A stretch of DNA of 64,000 bases from Mycobacterium pseudokansasii (GTDB taxonomy: Bacteria > Actinomycetota > Actinomycetes > Mycobacteriales > Mycobacteriaceae). The stretch's first letter is position 1. Each line of letters starts with the position of its first letter. The notes under the pieces were generated by a model. That model made no database searches and had not been told where the DNA came from. It worked only from the letters and a program-made list of their open reading frames with translations. A program made the position numbers and the translations under genes. Of the stretch, positions 35,784-45,404 are shown piece by piece. Where the stretch lies: contig NZ_UPHU01000001.1 in NCBI RefSeq assembly GCF_900566075.1, positions 3,782,325-3,846,324 on the forward strand, written 5' to 3'.

Positions 35784-36352
35784 CAGGCCAGGTATCCGTT
35801 CAGTGAGTAGGTGAGTTCGGCAGCCAGTGCTTGGGAACCGAGGATCGGATTGACGATGTCGACGGACTGGATCGTCGACTGGGCGATGAGCAGCACCATG
35901 GTCGCGAGTTGACGGGGGTCGCCGGCGCGGACGCTGCCCGATCGTTGTGCCAGTTTGAGCCGCGCCGCGAGCCCTTCGATCAGGAACTGCTGGCTGGTGC
36001 CCAGGCGCTCGGTGATGTAAACCCTGGCCAGGTCCGAGTGCATCAGCGCCTTGATCAAGTCGTCGCGCCGCAGCCGATCAGCCACCGCGACGACTTGTCG
36101 CACCACGGCTTCACGGTCGTCGCCATCGAGGGGCAATTCGTTGAGCACGTCGGTGATGTGGCTGGTCAGCAATGCCGCTATGATCGACCGGGTGTCCGGC
36201 CACCGGCGGTAAACGGTCGGGCGACTGACGCCCGCGCGTCGTGCGATCTCGGCGAGAGCCACCTTGTCAACACCGTAATCGCGGACACAGCTCGCGGTCG
36301 CCGCAAGTATGCGGGCCCCGATGTTTTCGGGAGCATTACTCGTTGACAGCAT
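35783..36352 (-). CDS. TetR-family regulator (Rv2250c type)
   Basis: A 189-residue TetR protein. The HTH is KVALAEIARRAGVSRPTVYR (helix-turn-helix at about 35-54), followed by a helical ligand domain ending TYSLNGYLA. ATG 36352 gives the same length as its M. tuberculosis counterpart; the longer upstream frame runs through the neighbouring divergent gene and is rejected. It lies upstream of glpD1 and diverges from the FAD-linked oxidase, with only 17 bases between the start codons. It probably controls both directions. Confidence 0.88.
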   Translation of the reverse strand: MLSTSNAPENIGARILAATASCVRDYGVDKVALAEIARRAGVSRPTVYRRWPDTRSIIAALLTSHITDVLNELPLDGDDREAVVRQVVAVADRLRRDDLIKALMHSDLARVYITERLGTSQQFLIEGLAARLKLAQRSGSVRAGDPRQLATMVLLIAQSTIQSVDIVNPILGSQALAAELTYSLNGYLA

Positions 36353-36369
36353 ATGTAATACTGTAACGC
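36335..36369. promoter_or_regulatory. Compact divergent control region (TetR / FAD-linked oxidase)
   Basis: Two start codons face away from each other, 17 bases apart. The segment is AT-rich for this genome (gcatatgtaatactgtaac) and contains ttgaca at 36343. There is no room for a ribosome site before ATG 36370, so the rightward gene is probably leaderless or read from a promoter inside the TetR gene. Confidence 0.5.
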
Positions 36370-37980
36370 ATGACACATCTCGAGGAACTCCTTCCGCCCA
36401 TGAAATGGAACGCGTGGGGAGATCCCGCCGCTGCGAAGCCGCTCTCCGACAGCGTCCGTGCTCTGCTGAAACAGGTTGTCGGCCTTGGCGATTCGGATGA
36501 AGCCGAACTGGATCCCGATCAGGTGACACTGCGCCCGTCCACGTTGTCGCAGGCCGACCGGGATGCGCTGGCCGAAATCGTCGGCGCCGAATACTTCCGT
36601 GCCACCGATCGCGACCGGTTGCTGCACGCAGGCGGCAAATCTACCCCAGACATGCTGCGGCGCAAGGACACTGGTCCTCAGGATGCTCCCGACGCGGTGT
36701 TGCTGCCCGGTGATGACGGCACTGTCGCCACGATCCTGCGGTATTGCTCCGACCACGGCATCGCCGTTGTCCCCTTCGGAGGCGGCACCAACGTCGTCGG
36801 CGGGCTCGATCCCGACCGCGGCAAGTTCGGCGCGGTGATCTCGCTGGATTTGCGACGCTTCAACCAACTTCACTTTCTCGACGAGGTATCGGGCATAGCG
36901 GAATTGGGCGCCGGCGTCACCGGCCCCGAGGCCGAACGCCTGCTCGGCGAGCACGGCTTCTCGCTCGGGCACTTTCCGCAAAGCTTCCTATTCGCCACCA
37001 TCGGTGGTTTCGCGGCAACCCGTTCCTCCGGCCAGGATTCGGCCGGCTATGGCCGGTTCAACGACATGATTCTCGGGCTGCGGATGATCACCCCGGTGGG
37101 TGTGCTGGATCTGGGCCGGGTAGCGGCATCGGCGGCGGGTCCGGACCTGCGCCAACTTGCGATCGGCTCGGAGGGTGCCTTCGGCGTCATCACCAAGGTG
37201 CGACTGCGGGTACACCGGATACCGGAAACGACGCGCTACGAGGCCTGGTCGTTCCCCGACTTCACTACCGGCGTCGAGGCGCTGCGTGCCATCACCCAAA
37301 CCGGAACCGGACCCACCGTCGTCCGCCTCTCCGATGAGGCCGAGACCGGCGTGAACCTCGCCACCACCGAATCGATCGGCGAAAGCCAAATCACCGGCGG
37401 CTGTTTGGGCCTCACCCTTTTCGAGGGCACCAAGGAACACGCCGAAAGCCGGCACGCCGAGACGCGCGCGTTGCTGGCGGCCAACGGCGGAACGTCACTG
37501 GGTGAGGGGCCGGCGCAGGCATGGGAGCGCGGCCGGTACGCCGCGCCCTACCTGCGCGACTCGCTGCTGGCGGCCGGCGCACTTTGCGAGACGCTGGAGA
37601 CCGCCACCGACTGGTCCAACATCGCGACATTGAAAGCCGCAGTCACCGAGGCGCTGACCACGTCACTGGCGGAATCGGGTACCCCGGCGCTGGTGATGTG
37701 CCATGTGTCGCACGTGTACCCGACCGGGGCGTCGCTGTACTTCACCGTCGTCGCGGGGCAGCGAGGCAATCCGATCGAGCAGTGGATGACAGCCAAGAAG
37801 GCGGCGTCGGACGCGATCATGGCCAACGGCGGCACCATCACCCACCACCACTCGATTGGCGCCGACCACCGCCCCTGGATGGGTGAGGAGGTTGGCGATC
37901 TGGGTGTGCAGTTGCTGCGCGCGATCAAGGCGACCCTGGATCCGGCCGGAATTCTCAATCCCGGCAAGCTGATTCCGTGA
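36370..37980 (+). CDS. FAD-linked oxidase, alkyl-DHAP synthase-like (Rv2251 type)
   Basis: A 536-residue flavoprotein with FAD_binding_4 at about 100-280 (VVPFGGGTNVVGGL; ATIGGFAATRSSGQDSAGYG) and the FAD-oxidase C-terminal domain. GTITHHHSIGADHRPWM matches the His-rich loop of alkyldihydroxyacetonephosphate synthases, which form ether lipids. Whether mycobacteria make ether lipids with it is unproven; glycolate-oxidase-like alternatives remain. It diverges from the TetR gene and overlaps the diacylglycerol kinase gene by 4 bases. Confidence 0.9.
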   Translation: MTHLEELLPPMKWNAWGDPAAAKPLSDSVRALLKQVVGLGDSDEAELDPDQVTLRPSTLSQADRDALAEIVGAEYFRATDRDRLLHAGGKSTPDMLRRKDTGPQDAPDAVLLPGDDGTVATILRYCSDHGIAVVPFGGGTNVVGGLDPDRGKFGAVISLDLRRFNQLHFLDEVSGIAELGAGVTGPEAERLLGEHGFSLGHFPQSFLFATIGGFAATRSSGQDSAGYGRFNDMILGLRMITPVGVLDLGRVAASAAGPDLRQLAIGSEGAFGVITKVRLRVHRIPETTRYEAWSFPDFTTGVEALRAITQTGTGPTVVRLSDEAETGVNLATTESIGESQITGGCLGLTLFEGTKEHAESRHAETRALLAANGGTSLGEGPAQAWERGRYAAPYLRDSLLAAGALCETLETATDWSNIATLKAAVTEALTTSLAESGTPALVMCHVSHVYPTGASLYFTVVAGQRGNPIEQWMTAKKAASDAIMANGGTITHHHSIGADHRPWMGEEVGDLGVQLLRAIKATLDPAGILNPGKLIP

Positions 37981-38927
37981 CTGCCGAGAACCCTGTCTCC
38001 CGGCAACCGCGCCGGCGCGAGATCGGCAAGGTGACCGCGCTGACCAATCCTGTCTCGGGGCACGGCGCCGCGGTCCGGGCCGCACAAATCGCGATTGCCC
38101 GGCTGCATCATCGCGGTGTGGAAGTCGTCGAAATCATCGGCGACGACGCGCAAGACGCGCGTTATCTCGTTTCGGCTGCACTCGAGAAGGGCACCGACGC
38201 CGTCGTCGTCACCGGCGGCGACGGTGTTATCTCCAATGCGCTGCAGGTGTTGGCGGGCACCGATGTTCCGCTGGGTATTATCCCGGCGGGCACCGGCAAT
38301 GATCACGCCCGCGAATTCGGGATTCCCACCAAGGATCCCGAAGCCGCCGCGGACATCGTCGTCGACGGCTGGACGGAAACCATTGACCTGGGCCGGATCC
38401 GCGACCGCGCGGGGGTCGATAAATGGTTCGGCACCGTGGCGGCAACCGGATTCGATTCGCTGGTAACCGATCGAGCCAATCGGATGCGGTGGCCGCATGG
38501 GCGCATGCGCTACTACATCGCGATGCTCGCCGAGCTGTCGCAGCTGCGGACGTTGCCGTTCCGATTGATCCTCGACGGTGCCCGGGAGATCGAGACCGAC
38601 CTCACGCTCGCCGCCTTCGGCAATACCCGCAGCTACGGCGGCGGGCTGCTGATCTGCCCCAACGCCGATCATTCCGACGGTCTGCTCGACATCACCATGG
38701 TGGCGTCGGGATCACGGACAAGGTTAATCCGTTTCTTCCCCACCGCCATGAAGGGCACTCACGTCGAACTGGACGAGGTGACCACCGCACGGGCCAAGAC
38801 CGTCGACGTCGAGTGCCCCGGCATCAACGTGTACGCCGACGGCGACTTCGCGTGTCCGCTGCCCGCCGAGATCTCCGCGGTTCCGGCCGCGCTACAGCTG
38901 CTGCGCCCCAATCCCTCAGCGGTGTAA
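37977..38927 (+). CDS. Diacylglycerol kinase (Rv2252 type)
   Basis: A 316-residue DAGK-catalytic protein. The nucleotide motif is VVTGGDGVISNALQ and the substrate/Mg motif is LGIIPAGTGNDHAREFG. Phosphorylation of diacylglycerol gives phosphatidic acid for phospholipid and PIM synthesis. The M. tuberculosis counterpart is reported to have this activity. The GTG start lies in the end of the preceding oxidase (GTGA), placing a DHAP-using and a DAG-using enzyme in one transcript. Confidence 0.93.
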   Translation: MTAENPVSRQPRRREIGKVTALTNPVSGHGAAVRAAQIAIARLHHRGVEVVEIIGDDAQDARYLVSAALEKGTDAVVVTGGDGVISNALQVLAGTDVPLGIIPAGTGNDHAREFGIPTKDPEAAADIVVDGWTETIDLGRIRDRAGVDKWFGTVAATGFDSLVTDRANRMRWPHGRMRYYIAMLAELSQLRTLPFRLILDGAREIETDLTLAAFGNTRSYGGGLLICPNADHSDGLLDITMVASGSRTRLIRFFPTAMKGTHVELDEVTTARAKTVDVECPGINVYADGDFACPLPAEISAVPAALQLLRPNPSAV

Positions 38928-38979
38928 CGACTCGGTCACGGAACCCGACATCTTTTCCAAACCCGATCAGGGAGGGAAG

Positions 38980-39507
38980 ATGTCCGGACTTCGCCAGACC
39001 GCGCTCGTCACCTTGGCTGCTGCGTCGTGGTGTTGTGTCGTGACGTCGGAAGCTCCCCAGGCGGCAGCCGACGACGGTCCGAGCTGGAACGGACAATACG
39101 TCGTGACGTTCGGGGCCAACGCGAAAACCGGCACCAGCATCGCAGCCGGTGCACCGGAATACGCCCACCGGGCGAAATACTCCTTCAGGTCCAGCTGCGC
39201 GGCGGGTGTCTGTATCGCGACGGTGACCGATGGGCCGCCGGCCAAGAACGAGTTCATCCAGCGCCCAATCGAATACACCTGGAACGGCTCCCAATGGGTG
39301 CGAGAGACGACCTGGAAATGGGACTGCCTGCTGCCCGACAGGACGATCGAATACGACCCGGCCACATCCATTGCGGTATATACACCCGGAGCGTATGGAA
39401 TCCTCACCGGCGTGTTCCACACCGACATCACCAGCGGCGCCTGCAAAGGAAATGTCGATATGCCGGTATCGGCCAAGCCGGCGTTCGAGCCGGACAGTGT
39501 TATCTAG
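38980..39507 (+). CDS. Secreted protein (Rv2253 type)
   Basis: A 175-residue protein with a Sec signal (LRQTALVTLAAASWCCVVTS, cleavage near QAAA-DD). The mature part is an all-beta domain with WNGQYVVTFGANAKTGTS, WKWDCLLPDRTIEYD and four cysteines. It matches a secreted mycobacterial protein of unknown function. GGAGGGAAG lies 5 bases before ATG. It lies 52 bases after the kinase gene and may share its transcript. Confidence 0.85.
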   Translation: MSGLRQTALVTLAAASWCCVVTSEAPQAAADDGPSWNGQYVVTFGANAKTGTSIAAGAPEYAHRAKYSFRSSCAAGVCIATVTDGPPAKNEFIQRPIEYTWNGSQWVRETTWKWDCLLPDRTIEYDPATSIAVYTPGAYGILTGVFHTDITSGACKGNVDMPVSAKPAFEPDSVI

Positions 39508-39604
39508 CGATAGCTACTGGGTGGCGGGCTTCGGAGCCAACCCGATCCAGCCCGGGGACCTCCCGCTAGCCCTCAGGTCAGGCCGCGATCACCACCGGCA
39601 GCGG

Positions 39605-39949
39605 TCAGCTGGCAGGCGCATCAGGCTGATCGGGCGGAATCGCGCCGTCGCAACCACCGGGCGGTGGCGGACCCGGCAGCGGCTCGTCGCCGCTGACGCA
39701 GTCGTAGTACCACTGCGGCCCGGTCATATAGGTTCGCATCCACTGGTGCCAGAACGACCCGTCGGGATACTTCTCGCCGTCGCACACAGCTAACTCGCCA
39801 AAACCCCAACGCCCGCCCGGGCAGTAGCCCATCGTCATGTTTGGCTTGTGCGGGTCCGGCGGGTCAGCGCTGGCAACCGCAGCAGAAGACACAATCACCG
39901 CAGCACAGCCCAACGTCGCGGCGCCAAGGCGAGTAAGGTACGACTTCAT
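39605..39949 (-). CDS. Small secreted protein, cysteine- and proline-rich
   Basis: A 114-residue protein with a signal peptide (MKSYLTRLGAATLGCAAVIV, cleavage after ASA). The mature domain (MGYCPGGRWGFGELAVCDG, then DGSFWHQWMRTYM) has four cysteines and a proline-rich tail. Many mycobacteria have paralogues of this small secreted family; the role is unknown. ATG 39949 is preferred over an upstream start that would put basic residues before the signal. Confidence 0.82.
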   Translation of the reverse strand: MKSYLTRLGAATLGCAAVIVSSAAVASADPPDPHKPNMTMGYCPGGRWGFGELAVCDGEKYPDGSFWHQWMRTYMTGPQWYYDCVSGDEPLPGPPPPGGCDGAIPPDQPDAPAS

Positions 39950-40855
39950 TTGTGTTTTGACCCTTCTTTGGCTTGCTGAATCCATACGGCTGATTTCAAG
40001 TCAGATCTGAACATGTGAATGAGCTTCGGCCAGACAGCGTAAGTAAACGGACCTTCTCGAGAAGGATCTGAAGTCCGGACTGTTCTGATAAACGTGTGGC
40101 ATTGACTCGCTAGTTCGGCCAAAAGTCGCAACATACTCGCGGCAGTTTACGGCACGGAGGGCCGACCGTGTCAACTCGAAGTGGACCGGTGAGCGGGACA
40201 CATCAGACCGACCGAAAAGGCGGTAACGGCCCCGCCGCCACGCCCCATTGCTTACGCCGCATAGGCATATCGTCCGTCGATCATCACTACGCAGGAGCCC
40301 CGGTCAACGGAACGTTGTCAAGTCGGGGGAACGGTGGCGGGTACGTACCAGCGCCGCGCGCTGAAATCGATGAACTCAATAATTTTAGGTTATAGATTTA
40401 TAATGGCTTTTTATTAGCATCTGATGAGAGATATCTGTACGGTATAAGCCGGTTTTCGTTTGAGCACTGAATAGCGCCTTAGTGTGCGACGCTATAAGGG
40501 CCGAAATTTCATGGTCGCCCGGTCTTGATCTCCGGCTGGTCCGTGGGCGTCGATGATCAGGTATTCTTCGCCCCTTTACGCCGTTCTTCGATCCGCGGAT
40601 CGAGCGATCATCCAGCCCCGACGGAAACGTATCTGCGGTTGAGTTGCGGGATCGAGAGGTCAATCATTCGATCGGGGCAGTGCGCGCACCAGGCACCCTT
40701 TCCCCGGACCACAGCTCCGGCCAAGCCAACGTCGACTGCGAGGGCAGGCCAGTGGGGGCCGAGGCCGAAAGCCGTCGATCCCAACCATCCAGGAGGCCGT
40801 GACGCCGACCGAGGAATGGCGCCGAGGGCGAGACGAATTGGAGCACAAGGACAAT
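39950..40855. other. Gene-free, partly AT-rich region
   Basis: No convincing coding sequence is visible. A perfect 14-bp palindrome, ccttctcgagaagg, lies at 40052-40065, possibly an operator for the secreted-protein gene. Bases 40376-40470 are strikingly AT-rich (aataattttaggttatag and onward) for this genome, which suggests foreign DNA. The right part grades into the transposase remnant. Short frames over 40525-40941 show no recognisable family. Confidence 0.6.
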
Positions 40856-41080
40856 GGCGGCTGTGGCGTCCGCCTGTGGTTCACGCCAGCCTCGTCATGG
40901 CCCGACCGGGCGGAACGCTGGTTACCCGTACTAACCGATAACTCGTTGCGGCCGTTGGTATTTCATTGCCGCGGTTCTCGAACTGACCGCCTCGATCCAG
41001 GAATTCATCTACCCACACAACGACGCCCCACGACCACACGTTTGGACAGCGACCGCAGAACCCGCATCGCCACGTTACCC
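40856..41080 (+). mobile_element. IS630-family transposase remnant (C-terminal end)
   Basis: One frame reads LWFTPASSWPDRAERWLPVLTDNSLRP (40874-40954), matching the HFTPTSSSWLNLVERWFxELTDxxLRRG block of IS630 transposases, including the third catalytic acid in the xERW segment. A frameshift follows, then LTASIQEFIYPHNDAPRPHVWTATAE, the conserved IS630 C-terminus. The rest of the transposase and both terminal repeats are not recognisable. It abuts the decayed GH5 gene. Confidence 0.72.
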
Positions 41081-41082
41081 GT

Positions 41083-42548
41083 TTGGTCGCAGCCGGTCTG
41101 CTCATTTTGGCCCTGACGACAGATGCATCGTGGCGCACTGCCCCACAAGCCGCCGCGACGATGCCTCCCGGGCCGATGCTGCCACTGGGCGGCACCAACA
41201 CGTGGATAACCGACGCCAGCGGGCGATTCGTCGTGTTGTACGGTCTCAACCAGCTATACAAATTCCCACGGTACGAGCCGTCCGCCGACGGATTCGGCGA
41301 CGACGACACGGCTTTCCTTGCCGCCAGCGGTTTCAACGCGGTGCGGTTGGGTGTCTTCTGGACGGCCGTCGAACTCCAACCGCTCACCTATGACGACACT
41401 TACCTCGCCTCGATCGCGCAGACCGTGCAGACGCTGGCGGCGCACGGCATCGTCAGCCTGCTCGATATGCGCCAGGATATGTACAACGAGATTTTTCGAG
41501 GTGAGGGCGCCCCGGCGTGCGCGGTGCCGGAAACCAGGCTGCCCAACCACCAATTCGGTTTTCCCAACAACTATTTCCTCAACCAGCGCTGGAAAATGCA
41601 TATGCCGCGTTCTGGCGAGACGCGCCGGCGCCGGACGGGATCGGAGTAGAAGACCACTTTGCACGCGCCTGGGCGCATGTCGCGGAGTACTTCCGCAACA
41701 ACGCCGCAGTAACGGCTACGAGGCGTTTAACGAGCCGTTTCCGGGATTCGTGTGAGAAGGGTGCTTGAACCCGGTCTTGGGCTGCCCGGTCCAGGACCAC
41801 AAGTCGACGAACTTCTACAAAAAGATCGCTTCGATAATCCGGGCGGTCGACCCAACCAGGTTGGTCTTCTTCCAGCCGTATCAAGCTCTTCGCCGCCGGA
41901 ATCCACACGGACCTCGGCAGAGTGATCGACCCACACACCGCCTTCGCGTTTCACGACTACTGCGCCACCGAGAATACGGTGCATGTAGATGTCGAGTGCC
42001 CGGTCTTGGACGCGATCACGCAAACCAACGGAACAATCTACGCAAAGTTCTTCCAGATCCCGCAACTGATGACGGAGTTTGGCGCCACCACTAACCTGCA
42101 GAACATCACCGAGGTGATACCGCAAGCGGACCTGCAGAACATGGGTTGGTTGGAGTGGGCGTACACCGGCAATGATCCGACGAGCACGGCATCCGATGCG
42201 CAGGCGCTGGTCTACAATCCGGCACTCCCGCCGACCGGCGATAACGTCAACACAGCCAAACTCGCAGTGCTCGCCGAACCGTACCCCCGAGTGGTCGGCG
42301 GCACACCCAAGTTCTGGGCATTCCGCGTAGGCAAGTTCCAACTGTCCTATTCGACTGAGCGAGCCGACTACCACGGAAGTTTCGTCTCCGGCGAGCAGAC
42401 AGTCATCTCAGTGCCCGCCATCGAGTATCCGAACGGCTATCAGGTGAATGTCAAAGGCGGACAAGTCACTTCGGCAGCCGGCGCTACCTTGTTGACCATC
42501 GTGGCAGACCCGGGCGCAAGCACCGTCGAAGTTGTCGTGGCGCCCTGA
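41083..42548 (+). pseudogene. GH5 endoglycoceramidase-like glycosidase, broken
   Basis: A hydrophobic leader is followed by a GH5 endoglycoceramidase-type barrel: YGLNQLYKFPRYEP, GFNAVRLGVFWTAVE, GIVSLLDMRQDMYNE, then the acid/base motif EAFNEPFPGF and the nucleophile region LMTEFGATTN, with a C-terminal beta domain to 42548. The reading frame breaks near 41584, 41712 and 41887, and an in-frame TGA at 41753-41755 replaces the expected Trp after PGFV. With three frameshifts and one nonsense codon the gene is dead. The intact family cleaves glycosphingolipids or related glycolipids outside the cell. Confidence 0.88.
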
Positions 42549-42664
42549 CGGCTAGCGGTGTCGTGAAGCATCCCGGATTTTGTTCGAATCTTCATCGCGC
42601 AATCCCCTGCCTCAGAAGGGGTTCAACCCCTCAACGCCGGCGCAACTCTTTCAGGTCGAAGTAG

Positions 42665-43177
42665 CTAACCGACCCCGCGGCTCAACCACGCGACCTCACC
42701 CGCGTCGCCACCGTCTCGGTACACCTCGAGCGCCTCGTCCCACGCCGTTCCGAGCACCGAATCCAGCCCGGCGGCAAGGGTGTCAGCGCCCTGCGCCATC
42801 AACGTCCGCAGCCGCATCTCTCCCACCATGATGTCGCCGTTGGCGCTCATGGCACCGCTCCACAAGCCCAGCTGCGGGGTGTGGCTGAATCGCTGCCCAT
42901 CAACGCCCGGGCTGGGATCTTCGGTGACCTCGAACCGCAACACCGACCACGAGCGCAACGCATTGGCCAGCCGGGCCCCGGTGCCCACCGGCCCCACCCA
43001 GTTGGTGACCGCACGCAATTGCCCGGGCATCGCCGGCTGTGGCGTCCAGACCAGATTCGCCTTGGCCTGCAGGGTCGACGACAACGCCCACTCGACATGC
43101 GGGCATACCGCCGCGGGCGAGGCGTGGATGTACACCACGCCGGTCGTCACGTCGGCGAACTGATTCGACGCACGCAT
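42665..43177 (-). CDS. DUF3145 family protein (Rv2256c type)
   Basis: A 170-residue actinobacterial protein: TGVVYIHASPAAVCPHVEWAL, then WSVLRFEVTEDPSPGVDG and HTPQLGLWSGAMSANGDIMV. It is well conserved in actinobacteria and has no transmembrane or signal segment. Function unknown. Confidence 0.9.
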   Translation of the reverse strand: MRASNQFADVTTGVVYIHASPAAVCPHVEWALSSTLQAKANLVWTPQPAMPGQLRAVTNWVGPVGTGARLANALRSWSVLRFEVTEDPSPGVDGQRFSHTPQLGLWSGAMSANGDIMVGEMRLRTLMAQGADTLAAGLDSVLGTAWDEALEVYRDGGDAGEVAWLSRGVG

Positions 43178-43319
43178 CTCTTGCTCCTTCGGTTCACGAG
43201 GGACGTCTTCCCCAACGACCTGGCGAACCAGCAGAGCGAGATACCTGCCTGAAATTATTGTTGTCTTGCGTGTCTATTGTGCCCTGTGGGACCGGTGTTG
43301 CGCTAGTGTGCAGTCCGGA

Positions 43320-44138
43320 TTAGCTGTACTGGGTCAAAACCGAGTCCGAAACCGCAGGCCACAGATCCAAAGCCCACTCGCCGAAATCACGATCCGTGAG
43401 GACCACCAGCGCCAGGTCCGCGTCGGGATCGGCCCAGACAAACCCGCCCGCCTGACCGAAATGGCCATATGTTCGCGGCGAGTTGCGGGTACCCGTCCAG
43501 TGCGGCGACTTGGCATCCCTGAGCTCAAAGCCCAGCCCCCAGTCATTGGGACGCTGGACGCCGTATCCGGGCAGCACCCCGTCCAGGCCTGGGAACTGCA
43601 CGGTGATCGCCTCGCCGTGCATCGGTCCGGACACGGTCTGCGGGCGCAGCAGATCACCGGCGAAGAGCGCCAAGTCGGCGACGGTCGACGTGGCGCCGAA
43701 TCCGGCCGCGCCCGTGCCGCCATCGAGCCGGGTGGCGGCCATGCCCAATGGCTCGAACACCGCCTCGGTCAGGTAGCCGGCGAACTCGATGCCGGATTCC
43801 CGCTGCACCGCCTCGGCCAACACGGTGAAGCCGTAGTTGGAATACATCCGCCGGGCGCCGGGACGAGCGAGCGGTTTCGCCGAATGCATCGCCAACCCTG
43901 ATGCGTGCGCGAGCAGGTGGCGGATCGTGGAGCCGGGGGGTCCGGCCGGGGTGTCCAGGTCGACGACACCTTCCTCGACGGCGACTTGCGCGGCACGCGC
44001 CACCAGTGGCTTGGTCACCGACGCCAGCGGGAAAGCCTGTGCGGTATCGCCGTGGGTGGCCAGCACACCGTCGGGTCCAACTATCGCGGCGGCAGCCGCG
44101 GGGACCGGCCAGTCGTCAAGAGCGTTCAGAGCGGCCAT
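43320..44138 (-). CDS. Serine hydrolase of the beta-lactamase/PBP-like class (Rv2257c type)
   Basis: A 272-residue class C-like serine hydrolase. The nucleophile motif SxxK is LASVTKPLV (Ser40, Lys43), the YxN motif is RMYSNYGF, and a late HFGQAGGF stands at the KTG-equivalent position. No signal peptide is seen, so it probably acts in the cytoplasm as an esterase or peptidase rather than on cell-wall peptides. It lies 13 bases downstream of the methyltransferase gene, in the same operon. Confidence 0.88.
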   Translation of the reverse strand: MAALNALDDWPVPAAAAAIVGPDGVLATHGDTAQAFPLASVTKPLVARAAQVAVEEGVVDLDTPAGPPGSTIRHLLAHASGLAMHSAKPLARPGARRMYSNYGFTVLAEAVQRESGIEFAGYLTEAVFEPLGMAATRLDGGTGAAGFGATSTVADLALFAGDLLRPQTVSGPMHGEAITVQFPGLDGVLPGYGVQRPNDWGLGFELRDAKSPHWTGTRNSPRTYGHFGQAGGFVWADPDADLALVVLTDRDFGEWALDLWPAVSDSVLTQYS

Positions 44139-44151
44139 GGAGTCGGGCGCT

Positions 44152-45258
44152 TCACTTCCTGGCGATGTAGTAGTTGTTCAGCGGATCTGACTCGATTTCG
44201 CGGACTTGCACATCAACGAACCCGGCGGCGGCAAGCATCGAGGTGGCCACCTGCCGGCCCCACACCGTCCCCAGCCCCACGCCGTCCAGCGCCAGCGACA
44301 CCGTCATGCAGTGCATCATCGACGTGGTGTACAGATAGGTGCTCAGCGGAACACCGATGTTGTCCTCGAGCCGGCTCGACGCCTTGATGTCAACCATCAG
44401 CAGCACACCACCGGGTCGCAGCGCTCGATGGATGTTCGCCAGCACCCGCGCCGGTTGCGCTTGGTCGTGGATGGTGTCGAAGGCGGTGATCACGTCGTAG
44501 GCGGCTGCTTTTTCGGTGACCTCGTCGAGGTGCGCCAGGTCGTGCCGCTCGAACGCGGCGTTGTTCAAGCCAAGTCGAGCCGCTTCCGCCGCACCCGCCG
44601 CGACGGCGGCGTCCGAGAAGTCGATGCCGGTGAACCGGCTGTGCGGGAAGGCCTGCGCCATCAAATTGACCGCATGCCCACTGCCGCAACCGAAATCGGC
44701 CACCTCGGCACCGGCGCGCAGACGCTCCGGCAGGCCGTCGACCATGGGCAATACCACGTCGACGAGGGTGGCGTCGAACACCTCACCGCTCATCTCGGCC
44801 ATCAGGGTGTGGAAGCGCGGGTAGTCACTGTAGGGCACGCCGCCGCCGGCCCGGAAGCAGTCGATGACCTTTTGCTCGACTTCGCCGAGCAATGAGATGA
44901 ACTGCGTGACGCGGGCCAGGTTGTTGGGTCCGGCGGCTCGGGTAAGGGCTGCCGCCCGATGGGCGGGCAGCGCGTAGGTGCCCTTCTCGGGGTGGTAGTC
45001 GACGACCTGCGCGGCGGTCACCCCGCCCAGCCATTCCCGGACATAGCGCTCGTTCAGGCCCGCCGCCTCGGCGATCTGGGCGCTGGTCGACGGCGGCAGC
45101 TCGGCCATCGTGTCCAGCAGCCCGGTCTGATGGCCGACGCTGAGCAGAATCGCCAAACCGGCGCCGTCGATGGCGGCAACAATCCGGTTGCCAAATTCCT
45201 CACTGGTTTCGGGGCTGGTTTCGGGGCCGGTTTCGGGGCCGGTGTCGGTTGCCGTCAT
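44152..45258 (-). CDS. SAM-dependent methyltransferase with winged-helix N-terminus (Rv2258c type)
   Basis: A 368-residue protein. The N-terminal winged-helix dimerisation domain ([21 protein letters not shown]) precedes a Rossmann methyltransferase core with the SAM motif [16 protein letters not shown] and the acidic [13 protein letters not shown] 45258 is used; an upstream start adds 19 weak residues. The N-terminus contains a short repeat ([13 protein letters not shown]) from a 12-bp tandem duplication. The methyl acceptor is unknown. Confidence 0.9.
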   Translation of the reverse strand: MTATDTGPETGPETSPETSEEFGNRIVAAIDGAGLAILLSVGHQTGLLDTMAELPPSTSAQIAEAAGLNERYVREWLGGVTAAQVVDYHPEKGTYALPAHRAAALTRAAGPNNLARVTQFISLLGEVEQKVIDCFRAGGGVPYSDYPRFHTLMAEMSGEVFDATLVDVVLPMVDGLPERLRAGAEVADFGCGSGHAVNLMAQAFPHSRFTGIDFSDAAVAAGAAEAARLGLNNAAFERHDLAHLDEVTEKAAAYDVITAFDTIHDQAQPARVLANIHRALRPGGVLLMVDIKASSRLEDNIGVPLSTYLYTTSMMHCMTVSLALDGVGLGTVWGRQVATSMLAAAGFVDVQVREIESDPLNNYYIARK

Positions 45259-45404
45259 GGTCAGCGACGCTACACCGGGCTGGTGAGGCGCTGAGTCTGC
45301 GTTCAGCGTGAGCACGCCGCCGAAATGGACGCACTCACCGCAGAATCGACGCGCTGAGCGCGGTCTCGGTGAGGCTCATAACGTCGAGCTATAGGTTTGA
45401 GCCC

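Noticed and set aside
40525..40941. 138-residue frame before the IS630 remnant
   Set aside because: No domain, biased composition, and it runs into transposase remnant sequence in a different frame.
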